A stretch of 64,000 bases of DNA from an uncultured Flavobacteriaceae bacterium (GTDB taxonomy: Bacteria; Bacteroidota; Bacteroidia; Flavobacteriales; Flavobacteriaceae): contig CANMXP010000008.1 of assembly GCA_947501845.1 (NCBI GenBank), forward strand, positions 124,001-188,000. Reading direction: 5' to 3'. Positions 52,314 through 63,060 of the stretch are shown in pieces. A model generated the notes under the pieces. The model worked only from the letters and a program-made list of their open reading frames with translations. It had not been told where the DNA came from and did not search any database. Numbering within the stretch: the stretch's first letter is position 1; every line of letters starts with the position of its first letter. The translations under genes were made by a program, and so were the position numbers.

Positions 52314-53135
52314 ATGAAAGAAATCCTTATTCGATCACTTTCTGGGCTACTCTACGTCTTGCTACTAATTTTGTGCCTAAATTACGAACAGTTATTAATA
52401 GCGCTTTTCTTTATTTTTGGTTTGATTTGTTTGGGAGAATTTAAAAAACTTATCCAACTTAAAAGTTATATACCCTACTTTATCTTTATTGCTCTTTATG
52501 CTGTTTTTGGGTATTGGCAATCGGTATTAAACACTGATGCAGGATTAGATGAAGCTACTCAAATACTTATGGTACTTACCATTTTTGTTGAGTTATTTTT
52601 AATAAAAGATTTATTTTCAGAAAAAACAATCCCACTCTTTGCTTCAAAGCGTTTTATTCTCACTACTTTTTATTTATCGAGTGCTTTTGTATTCTTAATT
52701 TTAATAGCTAATTATCATGAGAACTACGATCCGAATATATTATTGGGGTCTTTTATTTTGGTTTGGGTAAATGATTCATTCGCCTATTTAGTTGGTAAAA
52801 ATTTTGGAAAACAAAAGCTTTTTGAAAAAATATCACCTAAAAAAACAGTAGAAGGTTTTCTTGGTGGATTATTTTTTTCGTGTGTGGCAAGCTATTTTAT
52901 TGCTACCTTTACAGAGCTATTAGGCTTTACAAGTTGGCTAATTTTAAGTATTATTATTAGTGTATTTGGAACTTTAGGAGACTTGATAGAATCTAAATTT
53001 AAAAGGCAAGCTAATGTTAAAGATAGTGGCGTTATCATGCCTGGTCATGGTGGATTATTAGATCGGTTAGACAGCATTATTTTTGCAGCACCATTTATAT
53101 ATTTATTTTTAAGAATTATACAATATGTTTCATAA
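52314..53135 (+). CDS. cdsA: Phosphatidate cytidylyltransferase
   Basis: 273 residues with about 7-8 membrane helices. The family signature is complete near residues 223-250: SKFKRQANVKDSG, then PGHGGLLDRLDS. It makes CDP-diacylglycerol from phosphatidate and CTP, the common precursor of phospholipids. Its last 11 nt overlap psd, whose product acts later in the same pathway, so the two are translationally coupled. The KRxxxxKD and HGGLxDRxD residues are all visible. Confidence 0.95.
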   Translation: MKEILIRSLSGLLYVLLLILCLNYEQLLIALFFIFGLICLGEFKKLIQLKSYIPYFIFIALYAVFGYWQSVLNTDAGLDEATQILMVLTIFVELFLIKDLFSEKTIPLFASKRFILTTFYLSSAFVFLILIANYHENYDPNILLGSFILVWVNDSFAYLVGKNFGKQKLFEKISPKKTVEGFLGGLFFSCVASYFIATFTELLGFTSWLILSIIISVFGTLGDLIESKFKRQANVKDSGVIMPGHGGLLDRLDSIIFAAPFIYLFLRIIQYVS

Positions 53136-53775
53136 AGAAGGCCATAAAATTATACTTATAACTTTTGTAATTATTATTGCATCTTTTCTATTGGTTGACA
53201 ATTTTATTGGAATTCAATGGTTAAGAACCCTTATTCTGATCACTTTATTGGTGTTTTTAATACTTATACTTCAGTTTTTTAGAAACCCGAAACGCAACAC
53301 ATCACTTAACAACAAACAAGTAGTTTCACCTGTTGATGGTAAGGTCGTTGTTATTGAAGAAGTTTTCGAAAAAGAATACTTTAAAGAAAAACGGTTGCAA
53401 GTTAGCGTATTTATGTCTCCAATAAATGTTCATGTAACACGTTATCCAATTGGAGGTAATGTTATTTTTAGTAAATACCATCCAGGCAAATATTTAGTGG
53501 CATGGCACCCCAAAGCAAGCGAAGAAAATGAACGTACTACGGTTGTGGTTGAAAATGAGACTTATGGCAAAGTACTGTATAGGCAAATTGCAGGTGCCTT
53601 GGCAAAACGCATAGTAAACTATGCCAAACTAAACGATAAGGCTGTGCAAGGTGGAGATTCTGGTTTTATAAAATTTGGCTCTAGAGTCGATTTATATTTA
53701 CCTTTAGACACAAATATTAAAGTCCAGCTTAACCAAAAAGTTCGTGGTGGCGAAAGTGTTATTGCAGAAGTTTAA
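53125..53775 (+). CDS. psd: Phosphatidylserine decarboxylase-family proenzyme
   Basis: 216 residues, the short archaeal-type Psd. One or two N-terminal membrane helices (~8-50), the VSPVDGKVVVIEEV segment near 66-80, and the self-cleavage Ser in GFIKFGSRVDLYLP near residue 181-193, where the proenzyme splits to form the pyruvoyl group. It converts phosphatidylserine to phosphatidylethanolamine. It overlaps cdsA by 11 nt and the ACBP gene by 1 nt. Confidence 0.92.
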   Translation: MFHKEGHKIILITFVIIIASFLLVDNFIGIQWLRTLILITLLVFLILILQFFRNPKRNTSLNNKQVVSPVDGKVVVIEEVFEKEYFKEKRLQVSVFMSPINVHVTRYPIGGNVIFSKYHPGKYLVAWHPKASEENERTTVVVENETYGKVLYRQIAGALAKRIVNYAKLNDKAVQGGDSGFIKFGSRVDLYLPLDTNIKVQLNQKVRGGESVIAEV

Positions 53776-54041
53776 TGACCGATAAAGATTTAGATATAGA
53801 GTTTCAAAATGCTGTTAGCAGAGTAAATGCGCATACCAAACCTTTTCCTGCAGATACGCTATTAAAGCTTTATGCTTACTACAAAAAAGCTACCAATGAC
53901 TACGGCAGGCCTAAAAGCAAAAAACCTATAATCAATGCCTTTAAAACTAATGCGCTATTTCAAGCCAAAGACATTAGCGAAGACCAAGCTAAACGCCTGT
54001 ATATAGACTTGGTGAATAGCTATTTTTTGTATAGGGAGTAA
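53775..54041 (+). CDS. Acyl-CoA-binding protein
   Basis: 88 residues, a complete four-helix ACBP. FQNAVSRVNA, the ligand-binding LLKLYAYYKKATNDYG near residues 29-44 with the Tyr and Lys residues of the family, and YIDLVNSYF near the end are conserved. It binds long-chain acyl-CoA esters in the cytosol. It overlaps psd by 1 nt, closing a phospholipid synthesis operon. Prokaryotic ACBPs are less common than eukaryotic ones but known in Bacteroidota. Confidence 0.9.
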   Translation: MTDKDLDIEFQNAVSRVNAHTKPFPADTLLKLYAYYKKATNDYGRPKSKKPIINAFKTNALFQAKDISEDQAKRLYIDLVNSYFLYRE

Positions 54042-54115
54042 AACTATATTCTGACCTTCATTGAGAACCTCATAAAATTTATAAAAAATAGATAAAATTT
54101 CAATAAAATAAAGCT

Positions 54116-54191
54116 TGTCACCTTGAGCGCAATCGAAAGGTCTTAAAAATTAAGTTGTTTTAATTAAGTTTTGACTGCGCTCAACCTGACA
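54116..54191. repeat. Long imperfect inverted repeat (MITE-like or REP pair)
   Basis: The left arm 54116-54138 (TGTCACCTTGAGCGCAATCG...) pairs with the right arm 54170-54191 with only a few mismatches, giving a 76-bp hairpin-forming element. TGAGCGCA-TCGAAAGG is a familiar type of dispersed Bacteroidota repeat. It lies in the 54042-54404 spacer between the convergent ACBP and secDF genes, which otherwise holds only a terminator. Confidence 0.78.
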
Positions 54192-54346
54192 TTTAAATAC
54201 AAGTAACTGATTTTCATTTAAATAAAACTGAACTTATATAGAAACTCACGTTAACTTATTACTTTCATAAGTAGATTTCTACTTTACCGAAACAAATTCG
54301 GCACAAGCGCAAGAATCATAAAACAGTATTTTTAAACAGCAAATAA

Positions 54347-54376
54347 AAAGCCCATCAACAAATGTTGACAGGCTTT
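54347..54376 (-). terminator. Intrinsic terminator of secDF
   Basis: AAAGCCCATCAACA (54347-54360) with TGTTGACAGGCTTT (54363-54376), 12 paired bases with a two-base internal mismatch, and T5 on the minus strand. It lies 28 nt beyond the secDF stop. Confidence 0.72.
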
Positions 54377-54404
54377 CTTGAAGAAAAATAATTTAAGTTA
54401 GTTT

Positions 54405-57398
54405 TTATTTCTTCTTCTTATCTTCTAGTTTTTGAACGGTATCATACATGATTGGTGTTGCAATAAATAAAGATGAATAGGTACCTACTATAACACCTAC
54501 AATTAAGGCAAACATAAAGCCTCTAATAGAGTCTCCACCAAAAATAAAGATTGCTAATAACACCACTAAAGTCGTTAAAGACGTATTTAACGTTCTACTT
54601 AATGTACTACTAAGTGATACATTTACAACACGATTAAACTCCCAGTTAGCATGGTCATTAAAGAACTCACGAATTCTATCAAACACAACCACGGTATCAT
54701 TTAACGAATAACCAATAACCGTTAAAATAGCTGCAATAAATGCTTGATCTATTTCCATGTTAAATGGCATAAACTTATAAGTTAAAGAGAATATCCCTAA
54801 TACAATTAACACATCATGGAATACTGCTGCAACCGCTCCCAAAGAGAATTGCCATCTTTTAAAACGAATTAAAATATAAAGGAATACTACTATTAAAGAT
54901 CCTAAGATCGCCCAAACAGAATCTTTTTTAATATCATCTGCAATAGTTGGGCTTACTTTATAGTATTTCATTAAACCAACAGTTTTAGTATCTGAATCGC
55001 TAATAAAATCTTCATAAGACATACCATCTAAATGCGATTGTAATGCTTCAAATAACGACTTTCTAATCGCTTCATCAACCTCTGCTCCTGTCTCATTAAC
55101 TTTATATTTTGTTGTAATTTTTAATTGATTGGCATCTCCAAAAGTTTTAGCATCTGCACTAGCAAAAACTTCTGGTTTTGATAAAATATTTGTGATTTCT
55201 GAAGCGCTAACATCTTGAGCAAAACGCACCTGGTATGTTCTTCCTCCAACAAAATCGACACCTTGATCTAAACTATTAGTAAATAACGATCCTAAACTCA
55301 ATACAATAAAGGCTCCTGAAATGATATAAGCTATTTTACGTTTCTGCAAAAATTCGATGCTTATATTTCTGAAAAGTTTTTTTGTAACAGCTGTAGAAAA
55401 ATCTAATTGCCCACCTTTATTAGCATACCAATCAATTAACAATCTAGTAATAAATATTGCTGTAAACAAAGAAGTTCCAATACCTATTAATAAAGTAGTT
55501 GCAAATCCTTTAATTGGTCCAGAACCAAACATAAATAAAATTAATGCTGTTAATCCCGTTGTAATGTTCGCATCTAGGATAGATGATAAGGCATTACTAA
55601 ATCCATCTTTAATAGCTTCTTTTTGTCCTTTTCCTTTTGTTAACTCTTCTCGAATACGCTCAAAAATAAGCACGTTTGCATCTACAGACATCCCTATGGT
55701 TAATACGATACCTGCAATACCTGGTAAAGTTAACACAGCGCCTAATCCTGATAAAATACCAAAGATTAACAATATGTTTAATAACATCGCAACATCGGCA
55801 AAACCACCTGCTTTACCATAATAAAATACCATCCAGATTAACACTAATGTCAATGCAATTAAGAATGATGTTGTACCACTATCAATAGACTCTTGACCAA
55901 GAGATGGTCCAACGACTTCACTTTGAATAATATCTGCAGATGCCGGTAATTTACCTGCACGTAATACATTTGCTAAATCGACTGCCTCATTTAATGTGAA
56001 ACTTCCAGAAATTGAAGAATTCCCACCTGCTATAGGCCCTGTTGTAACCCCTGGTGCCGAATATACAATATCATCTAAAACGATAGCTATTTGGCTTTGT
56101 TGATTATAAGCCTTACCTGTCATTTCTTCCCAGATCTTAGCGCCTTTTGCATTCATTTGCATAGAAACTTCTGACTTACCTGACGGTCCAAATTGATTAC
56201 GGGCATCTACAATAACGGCTCCGCTTAATTGAGGGGTATTATCTCTATTCCCAACTAAAGCATATAAATCTACTATTTCACTATCTTTTTCTGGTTTCCC
56301 AAAAACAAATTTAGCATAACGTTGCTCCGCAGGAAGTAAAGCTCTTACCTCTGGTCTGTTTAAATAATCAAGAAGTATTTCTTTATCTTTAATTTCGAAC
56401 CTTCCAAGAATAGGACCTCCTTGATAGCCTGGCCCTCTATATAAATCAAGAATAGGATTGTTTTCAGATTCAACAGCTGTAGAGTCTGTTGTTGCATCCC
56501 CTAAAAGATCGTCAATGGTATCATCTTCTGCACTTTCTCCATCTTGTGGTTCTTGTGCTTCTTCTTCTATTGATTCAGGTTTAACAGATTCTTTTAAAAT
56601 TTCATTCGCCTGTGCCAAAAAGCCAAAAAATTGCTCGCCTTTATAGGCATCCCAAAACTCTAGTTGTGCTGTATTTTGTAGTAATCTTATAGCACGTTCT
56701 TTATCTTTAACACCAGGTAATTCAACCAAAATACGACCTGAATTACCAAGACGCTGAATGGTAGGCTGTGTTACACCAAACTCATCAATACGCTTACGTA
56801 ATACTTCAAAAGCCGATACTATGGATTCATCTACTTTTTGCCCTATAACTTGTTTAACCTCGTCATCAGACATGTTACTATTAATTTCGCCATCTAGATC
56901 TTTTGTGTAAAAAATATCTGGTGATGCTAATTTTGTGTCACCTTTTATAGCATCAAAAGCTCTGAAAAAAGATTCTAAATAAGACTCTTGAGCATCTTTC
57001 TGAAGCTCTTCCGCATCATCTAAAGCTTTATTAAATGCAGGGTCTTTACTTTTATTAGCCAAGCCCTCCAAAATATCTCTTACAGATATTTGTAAAGTCA
57101 CACTAACTCCACCCTTAAGATCCAGACCTAATGGCATGGCTTTTTCTTTTACTTGGTTATAAGTGAATTTGGAGATACCTAGATTGAAAACAGTATCGGT
57201 TGCTATAGATTCTAAATAACTAACTTCTTCCTGGCTTCTCTTAGCTCGATAATCAGCGTCTGTTTCAGGAATTTTATTGATAGCCAACTCCTCGGCATTA
57301 CTTTCTATTTGATTTGCTTTGAATGTAAATGATAATTGGTAGATACTTACCAATCCGAACAAAACTGCAAATAGTTTTACTAATCCTTTATTTTGCAT
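54405..57398 (-). CDS. secDF: Protein translocase subunit SecDF, single-chain
   Basis: 997 residues: SecD (about 1-670) and SecF (about 690-997) fused, with about 12 membrane helices. SecD signatures are PLGLDLKGGVSVTL near residue 91 and the conserved GMSVDANVLIFERIREE near 565. SecF has DQGVDFVGGRTYQVRF near 715 and DTVVVFDRIREFF near 905. The protein aids Sec export by proton-driven pulling on the periplasmic side. An acidic low-complexity insert (EEEAQEPQDGESAEDD region, ~275-300) is present in the periplasmic part of SecD. Fusion is usual in Bacteroidota. Confidence 0.95.
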   Translation of the reverse strand: MQNKGLVKLFAVLFGLVSIYQLSFTFKANQIESNAEELAINKIPETDADYRAKRSQEEVSYLESIATDTVFNLGISKFTYNQVKEKAMPLGLDLKGGVSVTLQISVRDILEGLANKSKDPAFNKALDDAEELQKDAQESYLESFFRAFDAIKGDTKLASPDIFYTKDLDGEINSNMSDDEVKQVIGQKVDESIVSAFEVLRKRIDEFGVTQPTIQRLGNSGRILVELPGVKDKERAIRLLQNTAQLEFWDAYKGEQFFGFLAQANEILKESVKPESIEEEAQEPQDGESAEDDTIDDLLGDATTDSTAVESENNPILDLYRGPGYQGGPILGRFEIKDKEILLDYLNRPEVRALLPAEQRYAKFVFGKPEKDSEIVDLYALVGNRDNTPQLSGAVIVDARNQFGPSGKSEVSMQMNAKGAKIWEEMTGKAYNQQSQIAIVLDDIVYSAPGVTTGPIAGGNSSISGSFTLNEAVDLANVLRAGKLPASADIIQSEVVGPSLGQESIDSGTTSFLIALTLVLIWMVFYYGKAGGFADVAMLLNILLIFGILSGLGAVLTLPGIAGIVLTIGMSVDANVLIFERIREELTKGKGQKEAIKDGFSNALSSILDANITTGLTALILFMFGSGPIKGFATTLLIGIGTSLFTAIFITRLLIDWYANKGGQLDFSTAVTKKLFRNISIEFLQKRKIAYIISGAFIVLSLGSLFTNSLDQGVDFVGGRTYQVRFAQDVSASEITNILSKPEVFASADAKTFGDANQLKITTKYKVNETGAEVDEAIRKSLFEALQSHLDGMSYEDFISDSDTKTVGLMKYYKVSPTIADDIKKDSVWAILGSLIVVFLYILIRFKRWQFSLGAVAAVFHDVLIVLGIFSLTYKFMPFNMEIDQAFIAAILTVIGYSLNDTVVVFDRIREFFNDHANWEFNRVVNVSLSSTLSRTLNTSLTTLVVLLAIFIFGGDSIRGFMFALIVGVIVGTYSSLFIATPIMYDTVQKLEDKKKK

Positions 57399-57435
57399 TT
57401 TTATATTATTTTTTTGGTCAATTTTTTAAAACGAG

Positions 57436-57466
57436 CAAATGTATAGTTTACTCAATATTTTGACAA
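57436..57466 (-). promoter_or_regulatory. secDF promoter
   Basis: On the minus strand, TTG at 57466-57464, a 20-bp spacer and TACATTTG at 57443-57436, matching the Bacteroidota consensus at both boxes and in spacing. It lies 38 nt before the secDF start codon. Confidence 0.72.
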
Positions 57467-57644
57467 TTATTTTTTGTGATTTATATAAGGTGACTCCTTG
57501 TTATTGTTTTCAAATAAATGATAAAACAGCCTTATGTTTTTTTGAGACATGCTTTTTAGTGTTATGTTTCTTTTCCTAGGATATTGTCATACCTCTTGTT
57601 TAAAAGAAAAAAGCATTTAAGTAATTTAGGGAAAGATTTTCCCT

Positions 57645-58256
57645 TTAAGAAGTTGGTCCTGCTCTTACATCAGGAACACTATGCGACATATCATCTATTG
57701 AAATTGTAATATGTCTACGTACTTTATAGGCTACTTCAACAATCTTATCCCTATCACTACTATCTATTTTACCTATGTATAGATTAGGATTAGAAAATCG
57801 ATCGTATTCATGTTTTAACTCTGCGACGTATGTTCCATTTAAGTCAGATGTTCCATCTGTTCCTTTTTGGATTTCATATACATCTAAGCTATAGCCATTT
57901 TTGTTTTCTCCAGTAGGAAACTCAGTATCTTCTTTATCTTGACTAAACGGAGCGTAATCAAGTTCTATTTTTTTTTCTTCGGAAAATATTTTTTTAATAC
58001 TGGCTACATTAACATCACTGTAGTATGTGATTCTTAGCCTTCCATCTTCTTTCTCTCCTACTTGTATATTATCTACACCTAAAGTCTGCAATTGTTTCTT
58101 TACAACTGCAATGGCATCTTTAACCTCATCTGAACTCACCTCATCATAGACGAATTCCATAACAATTTCCTGATTTGGTACAGAAATTTGCTTCTGGCAA
58201 ACACCTAATAAAGTGAGGGCAATGATTAAAGTACTAAAGTACCATTTCGCTTTCAT
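57645..58256 (-). CDS. Uncharacterised exported protein upstream of secDF
   Basis: 203 residues with an N-terminal signal segment (WYFSTLIIALTLLG, residues ~5-18). The lipobox-like LLGVC is not a good match, so a plain signal peptide or anchor is more likely. The mature part begins with a strand-helix-strand unit (EIVMEFVYDEVSSDEVKDAIAVVKKQLQTLGVDNIQVGEKEDGRLRITYY, cut across ~30-80) resembling the P1 subdomain of SecD, and ends SHSVPDVRAGPTS. I recognise no named family. It is on the same strand as secDF, 246 nt upstream. Confidence 0.62.
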   Translation of the reverse strand: MKAKWYFSTLIIALTLLGVCQKQISVPNQEIVMEFVYDEVSSDEVKDAIAVVKKQLQTLGVDNIQVGEKEDGRLRITYYSDVNVASIKKIFSEEKKIELDYAPFSQDKEDTEFPTGENKNGYSLDVYEIQKGTDGTSDLNGTYVAELKHEYDRFSNPNLYIGKIDSSDRDKIVEVAYKVRRHITISIDDMSHSVPDVRAGPTS

Positions 58257-58360
58257 GCGTGTATATCTATCGTTTTTAAGTGGTCATACAACATCCATCA
58301 AATAGGCTCTTCAAATATTAAAGGCATTGTTATGAATGTTTCAATCCCCAAATATAAAAA

Positions 58361-58388
58361 ATAAAGACTGTATTTCTACAGTCTTTAT
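58361..58388 (-). terminator. Intrinsic terminator of mdh
   Basis: A perfect 12-bp stem ATAAAGACTGTA/TACAGTCTTTAT (58361-58372 with 58377-58388), loop TTTC, T5 on the minus strand. It lies 28 nt past the mdh stop. Confidence 0.87.
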
Positions 58389-58416
58389 ATAAATATCTAT
58401 TTTATAGTATTGAATA

Positions 58417-59343
58417 CTATAATTCTAATAAGCCGTTTGTTTTTTTAACACCTTCCGCACTAGCTTGCATATGTGTTTTTTCAGCATCGCTTAGTGGTAC
58501 ATCAACAATACTTTCAATACCGTTTCTACCTAAAATAACAGGTACCCCAATACATATATCGTTTAAACCATACTCTCCTTCTAAAAATGTAGAACAAGGG
58601 AACATTTTTTTCTGATCGCAAGCTATCGCTTGAACCAAAGCACTTACTGCTGCTCCTGGTGCATACCAAGCAGAAGTTCCTAATAACTTAGTTAATGTCG
58701 CACCACCAACCTTAGTATCTTCTTTTACTTGGTTTAATCTGTCTTCACTTAAAAACTCAGATACTTTAATACTATTTCTAGTCGCATGGCTTGTTAATGG
58801 CACCATACCAGTATCACTGTGACCTCCAATTACCATACCGTCAACATCACTAATAGGTGCTCCCAAAGCTTCTGCTAATCTATATTTAAAACGAGCAGAA
58901 TCTAATGCACCACCCATACCAATAATTCTATTTTTAGGTAAGTTAGTTGATTTATGTGCTAGATACGTCATAGTATCCATTGGATTACTAACCACGATAA
59001 GAATTGTATTTGGAGAATGCTCTATTAAACTTGATGATACCGATTTTACAATACCTGCATTAATACCTATTAATTCTTCACGTGTCATGCCTGGTTTACG
59101 AGGAATCCCAGAAGTAATCACACAAATATCACTATTTGCAGTTTTACTGTAATCGTTTGTAATACCAGTTATTTTAGTATCAAAACCATTCAATGATGCT
59201 GTTTGCATTAAATCCATGGCCTTTCCTTCTGCATAACCTTCTTTAATGTCTAACAAAACGACTTCTGAAGCAAAATCTTTAATAGCAATATACTCAGCGC
59301 AACTTGCGCCTACTGCTCCTGCTCCTACAACTGTTACTTTCAT
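58417..59343 (-). CDS. mdh: Malate dehydrogenase
   Basis: 308 residues, the LDH-like bacterial malate dehydrogenase. The NAD loop VVGAGAVGASCAEYIA is at residues 4-19 and the substrate-discriminating SGIPRKPGMTREEL near 78-91. VSNPMDTMTYL near 118, and the catalytic His in GGHSDTGMVPL near 173, complete it. It interconverts malate and oxaloacetate in the TCA cycle. It stands alone on the minus strand with its own terminator. Confidence 0.95.
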   Translation of the reverse strand: MKVTVVGAGAVGASCAEYIAIKDFASEVVLLDIKEGYAEGKAMDLMQTASLNGFDTKITGITNDYSKTANSDICVITSGIPRKPGMTREELIGINAGIVKSVSSSLIEHSPNTILIVVSNPMDTMTYLAHKSTNLPKNRIIGMGGALDSARFKYRLAEALGAPISDVDGMVIGGHSDTGMVPLTSHATRNSIKVSEFLSEDRLNQVKEDTKVGGATLTKLLGTSAWYAPGAAVSALVQAIACDQKKMFPCSTFLEGEYGLNDICIGVPVILGRNGIESIVDVPLSDAEKTHMQASAEGVKKTNGLLEL

Positions 59344-59487
59344 GTATTATTATTTTTATTGTTATTTGTAGTTCTTCGACTATTTCACTTTTTAGTGAAA
59401 TTTTATTGGAACAAATCTCATAATTTAAAAGCCTAAATTATATGATTTTAGTCATGCAAAACTACGAATTAATATACTCTAAATAAA

Positions 59488-59516
59488 AAAAGTACAGGAT
59501 TAAATCCTGTACTTTT
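59488..59516 (-). terminator. Intrinsic terminator of the DUF6588 gene
   Basis: A perfect 12-bp stem AAAAGTACAGGA/TCCTGTACTTTT (59488-59499 with 59505-59516), loop TTAAA, T run on the minus strand. It lies ~57 nt beyond the stop. Confidence 0.87.
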
Positions 59517-59572
59517 AAAAACTAATTAATGAAATATAAACTAACTTAACTAAATGACTTTTTTTTCAACTT

Positions 59573-60574
59573 TTATCTAAAACTAAATGCCATTCCTGCG
59601 GATAATGTATTATACTCTTGTAATGTATAATCTCCAAAAAGCTTAAAGAAACCTAAACTTAGTCTTATACCTAGCGTTGTTCTAAAACCGCTTGCATTAA
59701 AACTCAAGTTTAGAGGGTCTGTAACTGGTATAGCAACTGGAATGTTATCATATTGTAATTCATAAGTACCTAACATTTTAAGCTTTGAATTACCTCCTGT
59801 ATATCCCAAACCACCATAAATATTAATGATTGGAAAATTTAACGATCCAATGGCTTGAACCGTATATGCATTTAATTTAAATTCTGCTCTCTGATTTTGA
59901 CCTGGTATGGCATTACCATCAATGTTATAATTCACATCCATAGAAGTATAAGCCGCTAATACAGAAACATGTAATGGCAACTTATCTACTGGTCCAAAAA
60001 TGCTTGTTATTTCTTTTTTAAGACCTGCTCCAAATAACTTCCCTTTTACATCGTCACTTCCTACTTCTGGAACTAAACGTAACATCACGTCAAATTTATA
60101 AGGTAATCCTACGCCTAATTGTATAGCTGGTGTTGGCACCGCCCCTAAAGGTAAATCGTCATTGATACCTGATGGCATTTCGAATGAAGCTGTTACAGTT
60201 TGACCTTCTACAGTGGCATTTACATCCAACATAGCTCCATTACCTGAACCAGCTACTGTTGGAGTTACAGAAGACCCCGAAGCAGAGATACTAGTTAAAC
60301 CCAAGTTTGCAATATCAAAGAATTCATCTTTAGATGGAACCATAGAAGCATTCATGGCAATCGTTACATCAAAGCCTAGTTTTTTATGAACTTTGGCTGT
60401 ATGGTACCAACCACTATTCATACCGTAAATTAATCCTGTCATCGCAGGGTTAATATAGCTATTTGTTAATTTGGTAGCATCTTCTCTAGACGCCAATAAA
60501 ATACTTTCTAATTCTTGCGAACGAGACACATGTGTTACTAATAATAGTAAACATAATAAGATTAATTTTTTCAT
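59573..60574 (-). CDS. DUF6588-family outer-membrane beta-barrel-like protein
   Basis: 333 residues with a signal peptide (ILLCLLLLVTHVSRSQ, cleavage near residue 19). The rest is strand-rich with aromatic alternation and ends in FGDYTLQEYNTLSAGMAFSFR, an outer-membrane-barrel-type C-terminus with terminal Phe. AMTGLIYGMNSGWYHTAKVHKKLGFDVTI near residues 43-71 is typical of DUF6588. Probable small barrel of unknown substrate. Its transcript ends before mdh. Confidence 0.8.
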   Translation of the reverse strand: MKKLILLCLLLLVTHVSRSQELESILLASREDATKLTNSYINPAMTGLIYGMNSGWYHTAKVHKKLGFDVTIAMNASMVPSKDEFFDIANLGLTSISASGSSVTPTVAGSGNGAMLDVNATVEGQTVTASFEMPSGINDDLPLGAVPTPAIQLGVGLPYKFDVMLRLVPEVGSDDVKGKLFGAGLKKEITSIFGPVDKLPLHVSVLAAYTSMDVNYNIDGNAIPGQNQRAEFKLNAYTVQAIGSLNFPIINIYGGLGYTGGNSKLKMLGTYELQYDNIPVAIPVTDPLNLSFNASGFRTTLGIRLSLGFFKLFGDYTLQEYNTLSAGMAFSFR

Positions 60575-60674
60575 TCTTTTGTCAATTTGGTTAGAACAAA
60601 AGTATAAAAAAAACTACTAAAACCAACTTTTTATCGAAAAAAAATGCATTTCAACGATGTTTTAAAACAAAAAG

Positions 60675-60703
60675 AAACCCTGACATTAATAATATCAGGG
60701 TTT
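60675..60703 (-). terminator. Intrinsic terminator of gyrB
   Basis: A 9-bp stem AAACCCTGA/TCAGGGTTT (60675-60683 with 60695-60703), an 11-nt loop and an adjoining T-rich stretch on the minus strand. It lies 26 nt beyond the gyrB stop. Confidence 0.78.
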
Positions 60704-60728
60704 TATAAAGACGTATTATTTACGTTAT

Positions 60729-62732
<2,004 letters not shown>

Positions 62733-62739
62733 TTACTAA

Positions 62740-62747
62740 CAAATATA
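62740..62747 (-). promoter_or_regulatory. gyrB promoter -7 box
   Basis: On the minus strand this reads TATATTTG, an exact TAnnTTTG match, ~73 nt before the gyrB ATG. The 62667-63060 spacer otherwise holds only the hairpin at 62703 and the terminator at 62988. Confidence 0.6.
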
Positions 62748-62987
62748 CAAAAACATCATCCCTTTAAAAAGCATCTCCGAGACTTTATACAATAATTATC
62801 AACAATTGTTAATTTCTTAAAAACGGCTTAAATCGTCTAAAAACAACCTTAAAATAGATTTTAGCTTTTTTTATTCTTTTTGAATTTCAGAAAAAAACAC
62901 AAAACTCCACAGAAGCAATCTTTTAAATTAACATTATTATTTTTTTATTGAGAATTTAGAAAAATATAAGCTTTTTTAATTAAAAAA

Positions 62988-63026
62988 CTGTCTAAAAGTG
63001 TCGTTTTGAACAACACTTTTAGACAG
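62988..63026 (-). terminator. Intrinsic terminator of the LRR gene
   Basis: A perfect 14-bp stem CTGTCTAAAAGTGT/ACACTTTTAGACAG (62988-63001 with 63013-63026), an 11-nt loop and T6 on the minus strand. It lies 34 nt beyond the LRR gene stop. Confidence 0.88.
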
Positions 63027-63060
63027 CATCTTTAGACTTATAATACGCTTCTAGAAAACC

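Noticed and set aside
55357-55821. 154-codon open frame on the plus strand
   Set aside because: Antisense to the membrane part of secDF and strongly repetitive in Asn/Pro/Ile, as expected of a shadow frame.
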